DNA of 22,451 bases from NCBI GenBank assembly GCA_027335545.1, contig DAHWHV010000586.1, positions 1-22,451 on the forward strand, in the 5' to 3' direction. The position numbers were made by a program, and so were the translations under genes. Source of the DNA: Clostridia bacterium. GTDB taxonomy: Bacteria; Bacillota_E; RBS10-35; JAJYVN01. Shown one piece after another: positions 10,157 through 17,487 of the stretch (its first letter is position 1; each line of letters begins with the position of its first letter). Under the pieces are notes generated by a model. It was not told the DNA's origin and did no database searches. It saw only the letters and a program-made list of their open reading frames with translations.

Positions 10157-10561
10157 CGCCGGCCGGGCGGGGACTGCATGCCCCCCCTTGGCCGCAGGCC
10201 ATGGGGGGACCGCCGCGCCCCGGCGCTGCCGCTGCGGGGGGCCTGGCCGGCCGAGACGCCGAGGCCGGGCCATCGCCGGTCTGGCCCCGCCGGAGTGAGC
10301 ACCCGGGTTGGCGCTGACCCGGCGGCGGAGACCGCTGCAGGCGGGCCGCCGTGGCGGCTTCACCGGGTCCCGGCTGGCCGGCGCCCCCGCCGCCGTCCCC
10401 CTGCGCGCACAGGGGGTCTAGCTACGGGTGGCGAAGTGGGGCCAGGGTTGGAGCAGGGGCCCCAGTGCGCATGCCCCTGGCGCGGGGTCCGGGTGGCTGG
10501 GCCTCTGGTGCCCCCGGTGGGGGTCGGGGAGCCGGGGTCATAGAGAGGAACGGTCGTCGAG
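10157..10561. other. Intergenic region with two hairpins
   Basis: About 405 bp without a convincing gene. It contains the hairpin at 10182-10208 and a second, simpler one, CCCCCTG/CAGGGGG at 10397-10416 with a six-base loop. A possible ribosome site (AGAGGAA, 10544-10550) precedes the next gene. Confidence 0.5.
10182..10208 (+). terminator. Possible GC-rich hairpin terminator
   Basis: CCCCCCTTGGCC (10182-10193) pairs with GGCCATGGGGGG (10197-10208) around the loop GCA: eleven pairs with one T-T mismatch. It lies 25 bp after the stop of the membrane-anchored gene. There is no T-tract behind it. Confidence 0.45.
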
Positions 10562-10960
10562 GTGGCTGACGGGCAGGGCGCCCCACATCCGATTGGCGAA
10601 CCGTGTGGGCGGTTCTCGGGTCCGATGGCGTCCGCTGCCGGGCCGGAGGGGTCATTGGCCCCGGGGGCGGCGGTACCGACGATGCCGCTGGCGGGCGTCG
10701 AGGTCGAGGCGACCGTCTTCGTCGGGGGGGGGCTCTTCCCCCTCTCCCTCCTTTCGGGCTTGCGGCCGGGGTCCGTCCTGCCATTGGCCACCGACGTGGG
10801 GGAGCCAGCCGTGGTGGCGATCAATGGCCGGGTGATCGCCTTCGGCGAGGTCGTCCTCACTTCGGAACAGACGTTGGCCGTCCGGCTCACCCGGGTCGTC
10901 CTGGGGGAGGAGGGTCGGGTCGCCGCCCCTCCGTGGCTGAAGACCGCCCCTAGCCCTTGA
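10562..10960 (+). CDS. Orphan SpoA-domain protein (FliN C-terminal-like)
   Basis: A 132-residue protein whose C-terminal two thirds match the SpoA (surface presentation of antigens) domain of FliN, FliM and the YscQ family. MPLAGVEVEATVFVGGG (from residue 41) corresponds to the first strand, LLSGLRPGSVLPL to the FliN-type turn ending in GSV, and EPAVVAINGRVIAFGEVVL plus LAVRLTRVV to the conserved NG-x-x-IA-x-GEVV core and final strand. Residues 1-40 are Gly/Pro/Ala-rich and probably disordered. In flagella and type III secretion this domain builds the cytoplasmic C-ring and binds FliH/FliM-type partners. No flagellar or secretion gene lies nearby, so its partner is unknown. The GTG at 10562 has AGAGGAA about 12 bases upstream; ATG at 10625 and 10682 are alternatives that keep most or all of the domain. 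Confidence 0.75.
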   Translation: MADGQGAPHPIGEPCGRFSGPMASAAGPEGSLAPGAAVPTMPLAGVEVEATVFVGGGLFPLSLLSGLRPGSVLPLATDVGEPAVVAINGRVIAFGEVVLTSEQTLAVRLTRVVLGEEGRVAAPPWLKTAPSP

Positions 10961-11213
10961 GGCGGGCCACGTGTTCGGGGCCGAGGCGGGGGAGCGGCGG
11001 TGCCCGGATGGCGGCCGCCGGGGGAGGGGCCGGGCCGGCGGGGGCCGCCCGCGTTCCTGGGTATGCTGACTTCCGGGGCGCCGTCTCGCGGTTGCCGTGC
11101 CCCTCCCTGCGGGGCGGGGCGGGGGGGGCTCCCGCGTGGCCGGTCCCGTCGGGGCCACCCCAGTCCCGCGCGGTCGCGGCGCCGGAGTGCCGGGGCGGGA
11201 ACGGAGGGGGCGC

Positions 11214-11621
11214 ATGGAGGGGGGAGCGGCTGGGGGCGCCGGACTGGACGGTCCGGGGGGCGACGGGGCCGCACGGCCGTGCGCCAGGGGTTGGGAGGGC
11301 GAGCCCGGCGCCGGCGGCCCAGGGAGTGCTCCGAGGGGTTCCGCGCCGGGTTCCGGCGGGGGGGTGGCCCCGCCCGACCCGGGAGGCGTGCAGGCCCCGG
11401 CCTTCATCGCGGCCCTGAGCGCCACCGCCCTCGTGGCCGCGGGCTGGCTCGCCGAGCAGGGCCGACCCCACTTCTACCGCTTCGACTACCGCCTGACGGA
11501 GGGGCTCCTGGGCGTGGCCGCCCTCACCGCCTTGACGGTCGGCGTCCGGTTGCTGGGTTCGCGTCCAAGGCGGCAGCGGCGGGAGCCGCCGCTCTCCTCC
11601 GGGGGGCTGCCCCCGTCCTGA
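11214..11621 (+). CDS. Two-helix membrane protein of unknown function
   Basis: A 135-residue protein starting at ATG 11214, with GGAGG at 11203-11207 six bases upstream. The first 60 residues are Gly/Ala/Pro-rich and likely disordered. Two membrane segments follow: AFIAALSATALVAAGWLA (about 63-80) and GLLGVAALTALTVGVRLLG (about 98-116). The short loop between them, EQGRPHFYRFDYRLTE, contains several aromatic residues. The C-terminus is basic (RPRRQRR), which by the positive-inside rule places both ends in the cytoplasm. No family is recognised. It is the third of three small plus-strand genes, 253 bp after the SpoA gene, so membership of the same operon is possible but not shown. Confidence 0.6.
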   Translation: MEGGAAGGAGLDGPGGDGAARPCARGWEGEPGAGGPGSAPRGSAPGSGGGVAPPDPGGVQAPAFIAALSATALVAAGWLAEQGRPHFYRFDYRLTEGLLGVAALTALTVGVRLLGSRPRRQRREPPLSSGGLPPS

Positions 11622-12187
11622 GTGGTCGCAATCTCGGCGGCTGAAGCCGGGGGTCCCGGGCAGGAGCGCCGTGGCTGGCGATGTTGGGCCCCCACCCTCC
11701 GCGCCCTGCCGCTGACGGTCGCCACATCACCCCGCCCCGATCCCCCTGCCCGGCCGCGCCACGATCGCGCACCCTCCCCGCGCGCCCCGGGCCGGAGGAC
11801 GCCATTCTCCGGGAAGCGCTTGAGCCACGGCGGTGGCCCGACACGCGCCCAAGGTGCGGTGCGCGTCGACGACGCACCTGGTCGCCACGGGTGGTGCGCG
11901 GCGGTCGCTGTCCCCCCCAGCCTTCTGGCCGCAAGGCCCAGATCGTCGCGGGCGGAGCGTGGCCGCGGCCTCCGTGCCCTCGCCCGCTGGGCCTTCGAGC
12001 CAAGGGGCCCCCCTCCGGAAGGACTTCACCCCGCGCGCCCCCGGGACCGCGGGCAGGAACGCGTGCGCGGGTGCGGAACTGTGCTGCCTGTTGTCGACTC
12101 CGCAGTTGTGCGCGCGCTTGGTCGGACCCTCGGCGTCCCCCTGCCCGCGCCGTGGCTCTGGGCAACGAGCGTGGGCAGGGGGGGGCC
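11622..12187. other. Leader region upstream of glcE
   Basis: About 565 bp without a gene, although one frame happens to run open through it into glcE. Its centre is copy A of the 227-nt repeat (11805-12031), followed by a hairpin at 12030-12053 and then about 135 bp before the glcE start. I see no clear promoter. Confidence 0.5.
11805..12031 (+). repeat. Copy A of a 227-nt diverged repeat / candidate leader element
   Basis: By eye about 70-75% identical to the reverse complement of 19288-19514. Conserved blocks include TTCTCCG, GCTTGAGCCAC, GACGCACCTGGT then GCCACGGG, CGTCGCGGGCGG, and CCCTCCGGAAGG ending in CTTCACCC. Between GCTTGAGCCAC and GACGCACC both copies have exactly 42 bases although the bases differ, which suggests a constraint on length or structure. 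Two-base indels elsewhere break any shared reading frame, so it is not a shared protein gene. A hairpin begins in its last two bases (CCCGCG/CGCGGG, 12030-12035 and 12048-12053). It points towards glcE, whose start is 156 bp away. Confidence 0.7.
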
Positions 12188-13564
12188 GTGGGCGTGGACA
12201 TCCGGTCGCGGATGGCCGAGCGGTTGACCTGCGCGGGCGCCGAGGCGTGGGTGTGCACCGGGGCGCCCGCGGGCTACGCGGTCGCCGGGCCGGCCCCGAC
12301 CGCCACCGTCACCCCGGCCGATGCCGCCGCGGTCGCTGCGACCCTCGCCACCGCGGCCGCCGAGGGTTGGGGCGTCGTGCCGCGTGGAGCGGGCACCCAG
12401 GACGCCTGGGGCGGGTGTGCGACCGGGCGTCCCCTGCTCGTCCTGGACACCAGCCGTCTGCGGGGCGTCGTCGCCCACACCCCGGGGGACCTGACCGCGC
12501 GTGTCCTGCCCGGCACGACGCTCGCGGAACTGAACGCGTATCTGCGACCGCACGGGCAGAGGCTCCCCCTGGATCCCCCCCACGCCGCCCTGGCCACCAT
12601 CGGCGGCGTGGTGGCCGGTGACGCCTGGGGGCCGGGTCGGGCCCAGTACGGCGCCGCGCGCGACGTCGTACTGGGCCTGGCCGTGGTGGACGGTCGGGGG
12701 AACCCCTTCCGGACCGGAGGACACGTGGTGAAGAACGTCAGTGGCTTGGATGTCGGCAAGCTGCTGATCGGCAGCTTCGGCACGCTGGGCGTGCTCTGTG
12801 AGGTCACGCTCAAGCTGAGGCCACTGTCGGCGGCGGCCGCGACCTGGGCGGTCTCCTTTGGCCCGACCCATGGCTCGACCCATGGCTCGACCCTGGCGCC
12901 GCCCCCTGGGACCGCTCGTGCACCGGCCCAGGCGGCGGGCGTCCTCGCGGAGCCCGCCGCCTGGGAGGCTGCGGTCGCGGTGGCCGACGGCCCGTTCCAG
13001 CCGGTCGGGGTGGCGCTGGTCGCCGAGTCCGGCGCCGCCACGCTCGTGGTGCGCCTGGAGGGGGGCCGCGCCGAGGTGGCCGACCAGCGGACGGGGTTGC
13101 AGGCCCGCCTCGGCGCGCTCGGGCGGACCCTGGACCCGGAGGCGGCGGCCAGGGCCTGGGCCGGGGCGCGTGAACCCGCGGGCGATGCCGCCGCGGGGTT
13201 GCTGCTGCGCTGCGAGGTCCCGGAGGGCCGCCTGCCGGAGTTGGCCAGGGAGGTCGTGGGCGGGGTGGCGGGCGGCCCGGCGCCCACCCGCCTGACCGCC
13301 TGGTGTGGCCTCGGCACCCTCTGGTGCGCCTGGGCGGGGGACGCCGTGCCCGGGCCGTGGGCCCTGGGCGCCGTGCGCGGCGTGCGGGCGGCGGCGGAGC
13401 GCCTGGGCGGGCGGGCCGTCGTGGCCGCCTGCCCACCCGCGGTCCACGACCAGGCGGAGGTCTTCGGTGATCCGGGCCCCTTGCTGCCCGCCTTCCGTGC
13501 CATCAAGGCGCGGTTCGACCCGGAGCGCGTGCTGGCCCCGGGTCGGTTCGTCGGTGCCCTCTGA
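12188..13564 (+). CDS. glcE: Glycolate dehydrogenase FAD-binding subunit GlcE
   Basis: One of the two FAD-linked subunits of the GlcDEF complex, which oxidises glycolate (or a related 2-hydroxy acid) to glyoxylate. The 458-residue product has the PCMH-type FAD-binding domain: VVPRGAGTQDAWGG (about 63-76), ATIGGVVAGDAWGPGR (136-151), the ARDVVLGLAVVDGRG strand, and the VVKNVSGLDVGKLLIGSFG block (180-198). The end, FDPERVLAPGRFVG, is the usual GlcE/GlcD C-terminal motif. It is longer than many GlcE proteins; a Pro/Ala/Gly-rich stretch at about 225-260 includes a THGS-THGS repeat. The GTG at 12188 was chosen for the AGGGGG sequence five bases before; GTG 12194 and ATG 12212 are alternatives. It heads the glcE-glcF-glcD operon, 39 bp before glcF. 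Confidence 0.9.
   Translation: MGVDIRSRMAERLTCAGAEAWVCTGAPAGYAVAGPAPTATVTPADAAAVAATLATAAAEGWGVVPRGAGTQDAWGGCATGRPLLVLDTSRLRGVVAHTPGDLTARVLPGTTLAELNAYLRPHGQRLPLDPPHAALATIGGVVAGDAWGPGRAQYGAARDVVLGLAVVDGRGNPFRTGGHVVKNVSGLDVGKLLIGSFGTLGVLCEVTLKLRPLSAAAATWAVSFGPTHGSTHGSTLAPPPGTARAPAQAAGVLAEPAAWEAAVAVADGPFQPVGVALVAESGAATLVVRLEGGRAEVADQRTGLQARLGALGRTLDPEAAARAWAGAREPAGDAAAGLLLRCEVPEGRLPELAREVVGGVAGGPAPTRLTAWCGLGTLWCAWAGDAVPGPWALGAVRGVRAAAERLGGRAVVAACPPAVHDQAEVFGDPGPLLPAFRAIKARFDPERVLAPGRFVGAL
12864..12887 (+). repeat. 12-bp tandem duplication inside glcE
   Basis: CGACCCATGGCT occurs twice in a row (12864-12875 and 12876-12887), followed by a partial third unit, CGACCC. It keeps the reading frame and encodes a repeated Thr-His-Gly-Ser in a low-complexity linker, so it probably arose by slippage and is tolerated. 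Confidence 0.85.
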
Positions 13565-13603
13565 GGCGCCCCGGCCGCGGAGCCTGGAGGGGGTGGTGGA
13601 GCC

Positions 13604-15004
13604 TTGGCAGAGCGTCTCGAGTCGGCGGCGGAGGGCTCGGTGGTCCCCGAGGGCCCGGTGGCGGCGCAGGCCGGGCGCTCGGGGACGGCGCAGGCCGCAC
13701 CCGGGTGGCTCCAGCTCCCCGAGGACGTGGCGCGCCAGTTCGACGCGTGCGTGCACTGCGGCTTTTGCCTGCCGGCCTGCCCGACCTACCGCGAGCTGGG
13801 CACCGAGGCGGATTCGCCGCGCGGCCGCATCGACATCATGGCGGGGGCCTTCCGCGGGGAGTTGGCGCAGGGGGATGCCGACGTCTCCCTGCACCTGGAC
13901 CGCTGCCTGGATTGCCGGGCCTGCGAGAGCGCCTGCCCCTCCGGGGTGCGCTACCACGCCCTTTACGAGGCCGCGGTCGCGCAACTGCCGCGCCGGCGCC
14001 CCTGGACGGCGGCCGGGGTGGGGCCCGCCGGCGAGGCGGGCGAGTTCGCCGCGGCGATGGGCCTGATCCGAGGCGGGCTCCGCCACCTGCTCACGCGCCC
14101 CCGGCTGCTGAGTTGGGCCGTCCGCTTGAGCCCCCGCCTGCCGCTGCTCTCCGGCCGGTTGCCCGCGGGAGTGGCGGCCCTGGCGGCCGGCCTGCCGGCC
14201 GTGCCCCAGGTGCCCGCGCGCCGCCGCCTACCGGCGGTCCTGCCCGCGGTCGGGGCGAAGCGGGGGGTGGTCGAGGTCGTCCTCGGCTGCATCCAGGACG
14301 CCGTTCTGGGGGACGACAACCTGGCCATGGCCCGGTGCCTCGCCGCCTGCGGCTTCGAGGTCCACCTGCAGCGGCGCCAGACGTGCTGCGGCGCGCTGCA
14401 CGTCCACGTGGGGGAACGCGCCCGCTTCAGACGCCTGGCGGCCACCAATCTGCGGGCCCTGGGCGGGGGCGACCGCCCCGTCGTGGTGGCCGCCGCCGGC
14501 TGCAGCGCCGTGCTCAAGGACTACGGGGAGTTGCTCGCCGGCACAGCGCTGGAGGTCCCTGGCGCGGCGCTGGCCGCGCGGGTCCGCGACTTCGCCGAGT
14601 TTCTGGCGGCGGCGGGCCCGCTGCCCCTGGCCATGCCGCCCGCGGGTGCGCCCGTGCGGGTCACCTGGCACGACCCCTGTCACCTCTGCCACGCCCAGGG
14701 GGTCCGCCGGCAGCCCAGGGACCTGCTGCGCCACATCCCCGGCGTCGAGTACGTGGAGTTGCCAGAGGCCGACGCCTGTTGCGGCAGCGCGGGTGTCTAC
14801 AATCTGACCCAGCCGGAGTTGGCGGCGGCGGTGCTGCGCCGGAAGGTCGACCACATCGCCTCCACCGGCGCGGCGTGGGTCGTGACCGAGAATCCCGGCT
14901 GCGCCCTGCAGTTGCGGGCGGGCCTGCGGCGGTCCGGCCTGGAGACGCGCGTGCTGTCCCTGGCCCAACTGCTGGCCGAGGCGTTTGGGGGGAGACCGCG
15001 GTGA
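13604..15004 (+). CDS. glcF: Glycolate dehydrogenase iron-sulfur subunit GlcF
   Basis: The electron-transfer subunit that passes electrons from the FAD subunits towards the quinone pool. The 466-residue product has two ferredoxin-type [4Fe-4S] motifs: CVHCGFCLPACP (Cys49, 52, 55, 59) and CLDCRACESACP (Cys101, 104, 107, 111). Two CCG domains follow, as in heterodisulfide-reductase-type proteins: TCCGALH (261-263) with Cys229 and Cys300, and ACCGSAG (392-394) with Cys359 (WHDPCH) and Cys433 (NPGC). This is the complete GlcF layout. The TTG start at 13604 follows GGTGGTGGA; about 40 extra residues rich in Ala and Gly precede the first cluster. The stop overlaps the glcD start by three bases (GTGA), so the two are translationally coupled. 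Confidence 0.95.
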   Translation: MAERLESAAEGSVVPEGPVAAQAGRSGTAQAAPGWLQLPEDVARQFDACVHCGFCLPACPTYRELGTEADSPRGRIDIMAGAFRGELAQGDADVSLHLDRCLDCRACESACPSGVRYHALYEAAVAQLPRRRPWTAAGVGPAGEAGEFAAAMGLIRGGLRHLLTRPRLLSWAVRLSPRLPLLSGRLPAGVAALAAGLPAVPQVPARRRLPAVLPAVGAKRGVVEVVLGCIQDAVLGDDNLAMARCLAACGFEVHLQRRQTCCGALHVHVGERARFRRLAATNLRALGGGDRPVVVAAAGCSAVLKDYGELLAGTALEVPGAALAARVRDFAEFLAAAGPLPLAMPPAGAPVRVTWHDPCHLCHAQGVRRQPRDLLRHIPGVEYVELPEADACCGSAGVYNLTQPELAAAVLRRKVDHIASTGAAWVVTENPGCALQLRAGLRRSGLETRVLSLAQLLAEAFGGRPR

Positions 15005-16449
15005 GGGAGCACGCCGGGTTGCTGGCCGCCCTGTCGCGGATCGTCGGGGATCGCTTCCTCCTCCGTGGCCGGGCTGAGGTGCTCCCGTACGCGACCGACG
15101 CGAATCGCATGTTCCGCGGGTTACCCCTGTGCGCGGTCTGCCCCGCCGACACGGCGCAGGTGGCGGCGGTCGTGGCGGCCTGTGCGGGGGCCGGCGTGGG
15201 GTTCGTGCCCCGCGGGGCCGGCACGGGCCTGTCGGGAGGGGCGACGCCCGGGGAGGGGCAGGTCGTGCTGAGCCTGGCCCGGCTGCGACGCATCCGGGCC
15301 GTCGACGCCCGGGCGCGCACCGCCGTCGTCGAGGCCGGTGTGGTCAACGCCCACCTCTCCCGGCACGTGGAGGGCCTGGGCCTCCACTACGCCCCCGATC
15401 CGTCCAGCCAGACCGCCTGCACCATCGGCGGCAACGTCGCGGAGAACAGCGGCGGTGCGCATTGCCTGAAGTACGGCGTCACGACCAACCACGTGCTGGG
15501 CCTGGAGGTCGTCTTGCCCGACGGCACACTGACCGGGACCGGCCTGCTGGGGCCGCGCTGCCTCGGCTACGACCTGACCGGCGCCTTCTGCGGCTCCGAG
15601 GGGACCCTGGGTGTGGTCACGGCCGCCTGCGTGCGCCTGCTGCCCCGGCCACGGGCCGTGCGCACCGCCCTGGCCATGTTTGCGTCGGTGGACGAGGCCG
15701 CTGCGGCGGTGGAGCAGGTGACCGCCGCCGGTGCCCTGCCCGCCGCCCTGGAGATGATGGACCGGCAGGCGATGACCGCCGTGGAGCGGGGGGCGTACCC
15801 GGTCGGCTACCCTGAGGGCGTCGGCGCCGTCCTGCTGATGGAGTTCGACGGGCTGGAGGCCGGCCTGGACGACCACGTGGAGGCGGCGATGGGGATCTGC
15901 CGGGAGTGCGGGGTGCGGCAGGTGCGGGCCGCGCGCGAGGAGTCGGAGCGCCAGCTCTGGTGGAACAACCGCAAGGCCGCCTTCGCGGCCATGGGGCATA
16001 TGGCCCGGTCGTACTACGTCGCCGACGGGGTGATCCCGCGCACCGCCCTCACCGGGGTGCTTGGCCAGATCTCTGTCATCAGCCAGGCCGCCCGCCTGTG
16101 GACGGCCAACGTGTTCCACGCCGGAGACGGCAACCTCCACCCCCTCATCGCCTACGACCCGGATGTCCCGGGGGAGTCGCGGCGCGTGGCGGAGGCCGGG
16201 TCGGCCATGCTGGCCGCCTGCGTGGCGGCTGGCGGGGCGGTCAGCGGGGAGCACGGGATCGGCCTAGAGAAGCGCGACGAACTGTACTACTGCTTCGACG
16301 AGCGGGACATGGCCATGCAGCGCGCCGTCCACGACGTGTTCGACCCGCACGACCTCGCCAACCCCGGGAAGATGTACCCGTTGCCGGGCCGCTGCGCCGA
16401 GGTGCGCAGGGCGGCCTGGGACCCGCGCGCCCACCTGGCGGGCGCCTGA
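15001..16449 (+). CDS. glcD: Glycolate dehydrogenase FAD subunit GlcD
   Basis: The catalytic flavoprotein of the glycolate dehydrogenase complex (VAO/PCMH family; D-lactate dehydrogenases are close relatives). The 482-residue product is of normal length. FAD-binding motifs are PRGAGTGLSGG (70-80), PDPSSQTACTIGGNVAENSG (132-151) and CGSEGTLGVVTA (197-208). The C-terminal substrate domain has NVFHAGDGNLHP (370-381, with His373 and His380) and SGEHGIGLEKR (415-425, with Glu417 and His418), all conserved. The stop is followed by a hairpin, so the operon probably ends here. Because GlcE and GlcF are beside it, glycolate is the most likely substrate, but D-lactate or another 2-hydroxy acid cannot be excluded. 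No malate synthase, glycolate permease or GlcC-type regulator is in the window. Confidence 0.95.
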   Translation: MREHAGLLAALSRIVGDRFLLRGRAEVLPYATDANRMFRGLPLCAVCPADTAQVAAVVAACAGAGVGFVPRGAGTGLSGGATPGEGQVVLSLARLRRIRAVDARARTAVVEAGVVNAHLSRHVEGLGLHYAPDPSSQTACTIGGNVAENSGGAHCLKYGVTTNHVLGLEVVLPDGTLTGTGLLGPRCLGYDLTGAFCGSEGTLGVVTAACVRLLPRPRAVRTALAMFASVDEAAAAVEQVTAAGALPAALEMMDRQAMTAVERGAYPVGYPEGVGAVLLMEFDGLEAGLDDHVEAAMGICRECGVRQVRAAREESERQLWWNNRKAAFAAMGHMARSYYVADGVIPRTALTGVLGQISVISQAARLWTANVFHAGDGNLHPLIAYDPDVPGESRRVAEAGSAMLAACVAAGGAVSGEHGIGLEKRDELYYCFDERDMAMQRAVHDVFDPHDLANPGKMYPLPGRCAEVRRAAWDPRAHLAGA

Positions 16450-16457
16450 ACGAGCAG

Positions 16458-16486
16458 CGCGTCTGGCGTGCCACGCCGCCGACGCG
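16458..16486 (+). terminator. Hairpin terminator candidate after glcEFD operon
   Basis: CGCGTC (16458-16463) pairs with GACGCG (16481-16486), and inside it GGCG (16465-16468) pairs with CGCC (16474-16477). It begins nine bases after the glcD stop. There is no U-tract. Confidence 0.4.
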
Positions 16487-16772
16487 ACCGTCCACGCGCA
16501 CTCCGCGACGGCCTGGACCCCGGTGAAGTGGGCCCGCATCCGGAGGGGAGCGTCCGGACCCCACGGCGCGCGAGCCTCAATCGAACGGGGGCCGGGACCG
16601 CCTGTAACCCACCCGGGAGGGGCGCCGGGGTTTGCGGGCGGGCCCCGGCGCTTGCCGCGATCCAGGCCCCGCGGTGTCGAAGACGGCCTGCGAATCGTGC
16701 ACAGGGGGGTGGATGCTCTGCAGCCTATGGGCCACACCCGTCCGCAGCCTCGCCTTGCCCGACTGGGTGGCG

Positions 16773-16793
16773 TTATCCCCAGATCTCTCCACA
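16773..16793. other. DnaA-box-like pair
   Basis: TTATCCCCA (16773-16781) differs by one base from the DnaA box TTATCCACA, and CTCTCCACA (16785-16793) by two, in the same orientation. TCTCT/AGAGA at 16786-16795 also forms a small inverted repeat. This may be chance; no origin genes are nearby. Confidence 0.25.
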
Positions 16794-16988
16794 GAGAATC
16801 CGTCGGAGAATGACGCATGGGGAGCGGGCGTGTCCCTACTCGGCGTCGGGGGGGAGGGGGTGGCCCGCGCTGGGCGACGGCGAGCGCCGCATCGGTGTCA
16901 GCGCCTCGAGGCCAACGGACTCCGGGAGCCACGGGGGCTCGGGGTCTCCGCCGCGTGGGGCGTGGGCCGGCTGGGGCGTGGCGCCACC

Positions 16989-17474
16989 TTAGCGGGCGGG
17001 CTCGCGTAGGGCCTGCTGGGCCAAATGGGCGACGTCGGTGGGCAGCGCCCCGCCGAACGGCGGCGGAGAGAGCGTGAAGCGGCGCAGTTCCTCGGCCGCC
17101 CACCAGCGCAGCGTCTCCGCCTCCTCGTTGGGGTGCAGTGCCTCGGGGTCGCTGGCCGGGGCAGGCCGGGCGAAGTAGACGAGGTCGAGGTGGATGTGCC
17201 CGGTCTCGACCTCGACCTCCAGGGATGCCTCGGGGCGCGGGGCAGCGTGGGCCTGCCCGGGCGGATGGCGGGGGCTGGTGATCTGGACGCTCAGGCCAGC
17301 CTCCTCGCGGACCTCGCGCACGGCGGCGGCGGCGGGGGTCTCGTCGGGCTCCACGTGCCCGCCCGGCGGCAGCCAGAGGCGTTTTTGACGGTGCAGCAGC
17401 AGCAGGACCCGACCGTCCCACACCACGAAGGCGCTCGCCGTGAAGTGGCGGACGACGGCCGGCCCCCTGCTCAT
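16989..17474 (-). CDS. Nudix hydrolase
   Basis: A 161-residue Nudix-fold pyrophosphohydrolase, acting on a nucleoside diphosphate linked to another group; the substrate cannot be predicted. The Nudix box is perfect: Gly39, Glu45, then REVREEAGL (53-61), matching G-x5-E-x7-REU-x-EE-x-G-U. The N-terminal strand VRHFTASAFVVWDGRVLLL and LWLPPGGHVEPDE are typical of the family. ATG at 17474 was chosen because AAGGGGGG precedes it by about seven bases. The gene starts 13 bp after the stop of the phosphomutase gene, and its Shine-Dalgarno overlaps that stop, so translation is probably coupled. The pairing hints at nucleotide-sugar metabolism or housekeeping, which is inference only. Confidence 0.92.
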   Translation of the reverse strand: MSRGPAVVRHFTASAFVVWDGRVLLLLHRQKRLWLPPGGHVEPDETPAAAAVREVREEAGLSVQITSPRHPPGQAHAAPRPEASLEVEVETGHIHLDLVYFARPAPASDPEALHPNEEAETLRWWAAEELRRFTLSPPPFGGALPTDVAHLAQQALREPAR

Positions 17475-17487
17475 GCGCTGCCCCCCT

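Larger units (their letters stand above)
16450..16988. other. Convergent intergenic region after glcD
   Basis: About 540 bp between glcD (plus) and the Nudix gene (minus), longer than a simple convergent gap needs. It holds the hairpin at 16458-16486, a short match to the end of the 227-nt repeat (16520-16548) and a less GC-rich stretch with DnaA-box-like sequences (16773-16793). No convincing gene: the open frames have no domain and no good ribosome site. Confidence 0.5.

Noticed and set aside
8864..10363. A long minus-strand open frame extending uvrA upstream to about 1469 codons
   Set aside because: UvrA homology begins at the TTG at 8863, which has its own Shine-Dalgarno. The upstream part is Arg/Pro/Gly-rich and antisense to the zinc-ribbon gene's intergenic region and the membrane-anchored gene.
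11890..11915. T-box-like stretch (GGGTGGTGCGCGG) in repeat copy A
   Set aside because: The invariant T-box core TGGNACCGCG is not matched in either copy, and the downstream genes are not amino-acid or tRNA-synthetase genes.
11681..12187. In-frame extension of glcE upstream through the repeat
   Set aside because: Homology to GlcE starts near 12230, a good ribosome site lies at 12177, and the upstream part aligns with copy B only as DNA, with frame-breaking indels.
16523..17009. Several open frames of 60-125 codons between glcD and the Nudix gene
   Set aside because: No domain, no good ribosome site, and composition as expected for chance frames at this GC content.
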